Source: Bacteroidales bacterium (GTDB lineage Bacteria > Bacteroidota > Bacteroidia > Bacteroidales > Marinilabiliaceae). Taken from it: a DNA stretch of 25,138 bases. A model generated the notes under the pieces. That model had not been told where the DNA came from, made no database searches, and worked only from the letters and a program-made list of their open reading frames with translations. The stretch covers positions 1 through 25,138 of the forward strand of contig CAAFWU010000028.1 of the NCBI GenBank assembly GCA_900766825.1. The letters are read 5' to 3'. Made by a program: the position numbers and the translations under genes. This document shows positions 23,674-25,138 of this stretch, one piece after another (within the stretch, counting starts at the first letter, position 1; every line of letters begins with the position of its first letter).

Positions 23674-24420
23674 TTATTCAAAATACTTTTCCATGAGTAG
23701 GAGGGTCAGGAATCCCACCAAAAGGGCATAGGTGGCTTGCTTCTGATATCCATGAGCATGTGTCTCGGGAATCATCTCGTCGCTTGTTACGTAGAGCATG
23801 GCTCCGCCTGCAAAACCCAGCATAATGGGTAACATCACTTCCGACGTGTTGCCCAATCCGTAGCCAACGAGAACGCCCACAACCTCCAGCAATCCAATGG
23901 CAATTGCAATAACAAAAGTTCTCAAAGGTCTTACGCCAGCCAACAGCAGAGGTGCAATAACCACCATGCCCTCAGGAATGTTTTGCAGAGCAATGCCCAT
24001 GCTCACGGCCCATGAGTAATTTCCTTCATCGCTAACGCTAACGCCAGCTGCCATACCCTCGGGTAGTTTATGAAGAGCAATGGCCATAACAAACAGTAGT
24101 ATGCGGTTTAGTGAAGCATTGTGGTGATGTTCGGCCTCGTCCAGACCCGTTATGTGGTGCAAGTGGGGCGTAACAAAGTCCAACACATTGAGAAATAGAG
24201 CCCCCGCAATTACGCCCAAAGCCACCACCCACCAAGGTGTGCTATAGTCAAAAGCAGGTACAATGAGCCCCAACGTTGAGGCTGCTAACATGATGCCTGC
24301 GCAATAGCCCAGCACAGTGTCGTTCCACTTGTGGGGCAATTCCTTGATAAAAAAGCCAATAACGCTGCCCACAACAGTGGCTCCGCAAAGCCCTGCAGCG
24401 CTTATCCATACTTGTGTCAT
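23674..24420 (-). CDS. ZIP-family divalent metal transporter
   Basis: ZIP proteins move Zn2+, Fe2+ or Mn2+ into the cytoplasm. The 248 residues contain about eight transmembrane segments. The family metal-site motifs are present: HKLPEG at 117-122 in TM4, QNIPEG at 146-151 in TM5, and DEMIPE near 214-219. A His-rich loop (HLHHITGLDEAEHHH, residues 86-100) lies between TM3 and TM4, as expected for metal sensing or delivery. It resembles the ZupT/GufA branch; the exact metal cannot be told. The start codon abuts a 42-bp dyad that could be an operator or leader hairpin. The prolyl oligopeptidase gene follows after 47 bp. Confidence 0.93.
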   Translation of the reverse strand: MTQVWISAAGLCGATVVGSVIGFFIKELPHKWNDTVLGYCAGIMLAASTLGLIVPAFDYSTPWWVVALGVIAGALFLNVLDFVTPHLHHITGLDEAEHHHNASLNRILLFVMAIALHKLPEGMAAGVSVSDEGNYSWAVSMGIALQNIPEGMVVIAPLLLAGVRPLRTFVIAIAIGLLEVVGVLVGYGLGNTSEVMLPIMLGFAGGAMLYVTSDEMIPETHAHGYQKQATYALLVGFLTLLLMEKYFE

Positions 24421-24462
24421 GTCTCTTAACTTAGCTATGTAAATGTAGCAATTTTAAGAGAC
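24421..24462. promoter_or_regulatory. Nested 42-bp dyad touching the ZIP start codon
   Basis: Outer arms GTCTCTTAA (24421-24429) and TTAAGAGAC (24454-24462) and inner arms GCTA (24434-24437) and TAGC (24446-24449) share one centre at 24441.5. The dyad ends one base before ATG 24420 and would cover the ribosome-binding region. It could be a metalloregulator operator or an RNA hairpin limiting translation. A near-match -7 element (CACATTTG on the minus strand, 24481-24488) lies just upstream. Confidence 0.5.
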
Positions 24463-24583
24463 ATAAGCAATAATTTGGTTCAAATGTGTGTTAATGAGGT
24501 GGGGTGGAGTAACTAATATCTGTTTTTTTCTTAAAATTTAATACTGCACAATGTATAGTTTTCTGATTTTTATTGCTCAACAT

Positions 24584-25072
24584 TTAATAAATCTCTGGCC
24601 AAGTGATATTGAAGTACATATCAATGGCTTCTGCAAATTTTTCCACACCCATTTTCTCCATTATTGTCTTCTTGTGATAGTCTATTGTGCACTTCTTAAT
24701 ATGTAGCTCATCTGCAATTTCCTGACTACATTTTCCTTTAAAAGACATATTTACGATATATTGCTCTCTGTCAGTCAGATTTGTCTTGTCGGGCAACCAT
24801 GTGTTATGGTTCGTATGCGTATACGTCCTGTGTTGTTCTATATCCAGAATAGAAAACTTGTCTTTGTCAAATAGTATATTTTCTTCCCCAATTGTAATAA
24901 CCACAAGATTCTGATTGTCGACTATCTTGGTTAGAGTTATATGTACTGTTTGGGGCCTACCATTCTTTATAACCGATGTGTTAACTGCAATCTGAAACCT
25001 TTTGCTATTTATGTCGGGGTGTTTTGACCCGAAAATACACCGAGTAAGTTTAAGAAAAATCTTAACTTGCAT
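24584..25072 (-). CDS. Short LuxR-type transcriptional regulator
   Basis: The C-terminal half is a LuxR/FixJ helix-turn-helix at residues ~98-150: LTDREQYIVNMSFKGKCSQEIADELHIKKCTIDYHKKTIMEKMGV. The TIDYHKKTI recognition helix fits a Bacteroidales group that carries a PAS domain in front. Here the N-terminus (about 95 residues, RFQIAVNTSVIKNGRPQTVHITLTKIVD) looks like only the final beta strands of such a domain. An in-frame TAA lies immediately upstream of ATG 25072, so no longer start is available. It may be naturally short or have lost its sensor part. No receiver-domain Asp is visible. It is separated from the ZIP gene by 163 bp, so a role in controlling the neighbours is open. Confidence 0.8.
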   Translation of the reverse strand: MQVKIFLKLTRCIFGSKHPDINSKRFQIAVNTSVIKNGRPQTVHITLTKIVDNQNLVVITIGEENILFDKDKFSILDIEQHRTYTHTNHNTWLPDKTNLTDREQYIVNMSFKGKCSQEIADELHIKKCTIDYHKKTIMEKMGVEKFAEAIDMYFNITWPEIY

Positions 25073-25138
25073 TTGTTATGTTAAAACAACGCAGATCTTC
25101 AAAATTCAAGACCGATGTAGTGCTTGAACTATTAAGGG

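Overview
The window looks like a chromosomal segment from a Bacteroidales bacterium, most likely Prevotella or Bacteroides-like and gut-associated. The reasons are a SusC/SusD polysaccharide-utilisation locus, Bacteroidetes-style -7 promoter elements (TAnnTTTG) ahead of several genes, a DUF4294 protein, lipoproteins with acidic residues after the lipobox cysteine, and start codons that mostly lack a Shine-Dalgarno sequence. No rRNA, tRNA, CRISPR array or intact insertion sequence was seen.

Region 1 (1-6440, minus strand) is the edge of a defence island. A frameshifted XRE-type regulator (5947-6179), a SNF2/HepA-like helicase (3133-5925) and a large adenine-specific DNA methyltransferase (1-3111, running off the left edge) are spaced about 21 bp apart. 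The helicase-then-methyltransferase order resembles the start of a class 1 DISARM system (drmD-drmMI), but the core genes drmA/B/C would lie outside the window, so this is a hypothesis. Just upstream is an N-terminal remnant of an AAA/DUF4143 ATPase, then four direct repeats with an exact 23-bp period that run into the 3' end of the glycerate kinase gene.

Region 2 (6560-12973) is mostly housekeeping and envelope genes. It holds glycerate kinase (glxK), an outer-membrane beta-barrel protein, endonuclease IV (nfo) followed by a DUF4294 protein, a truncated VTC-domain gene cut off at a shared hairpin terminator, a small unknown membrane protein, and an OafA-type acyltransferase.

Region 3 (13063-21041, minus strand) is a compact four-gene locus for beta-1,4-galactan: SusC transporter, SusD-like binding lipoprotein, SusE/F-position surface binding lipoprotein and GH53 endo-galactanase. 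It has a good promoter element upstream of susC and a hairpin terminator after GH53. The proteins should capture pectic galactan at the cell surface, cut it to oligosaccharides and import them by TonB-dependent transport. No exo-beta-galactosidase and no HTCS or other obvious dedicated sensor is present here.

Region 4 (21436-25072, minus strand) holds a secreted prolyl oligopeptidase, a ZIP metal transporter whose leader contains a nested 42-bp dyad ending at its start codon, and a short LuxR-type regulator with a PAS-like N-terminal remnant.
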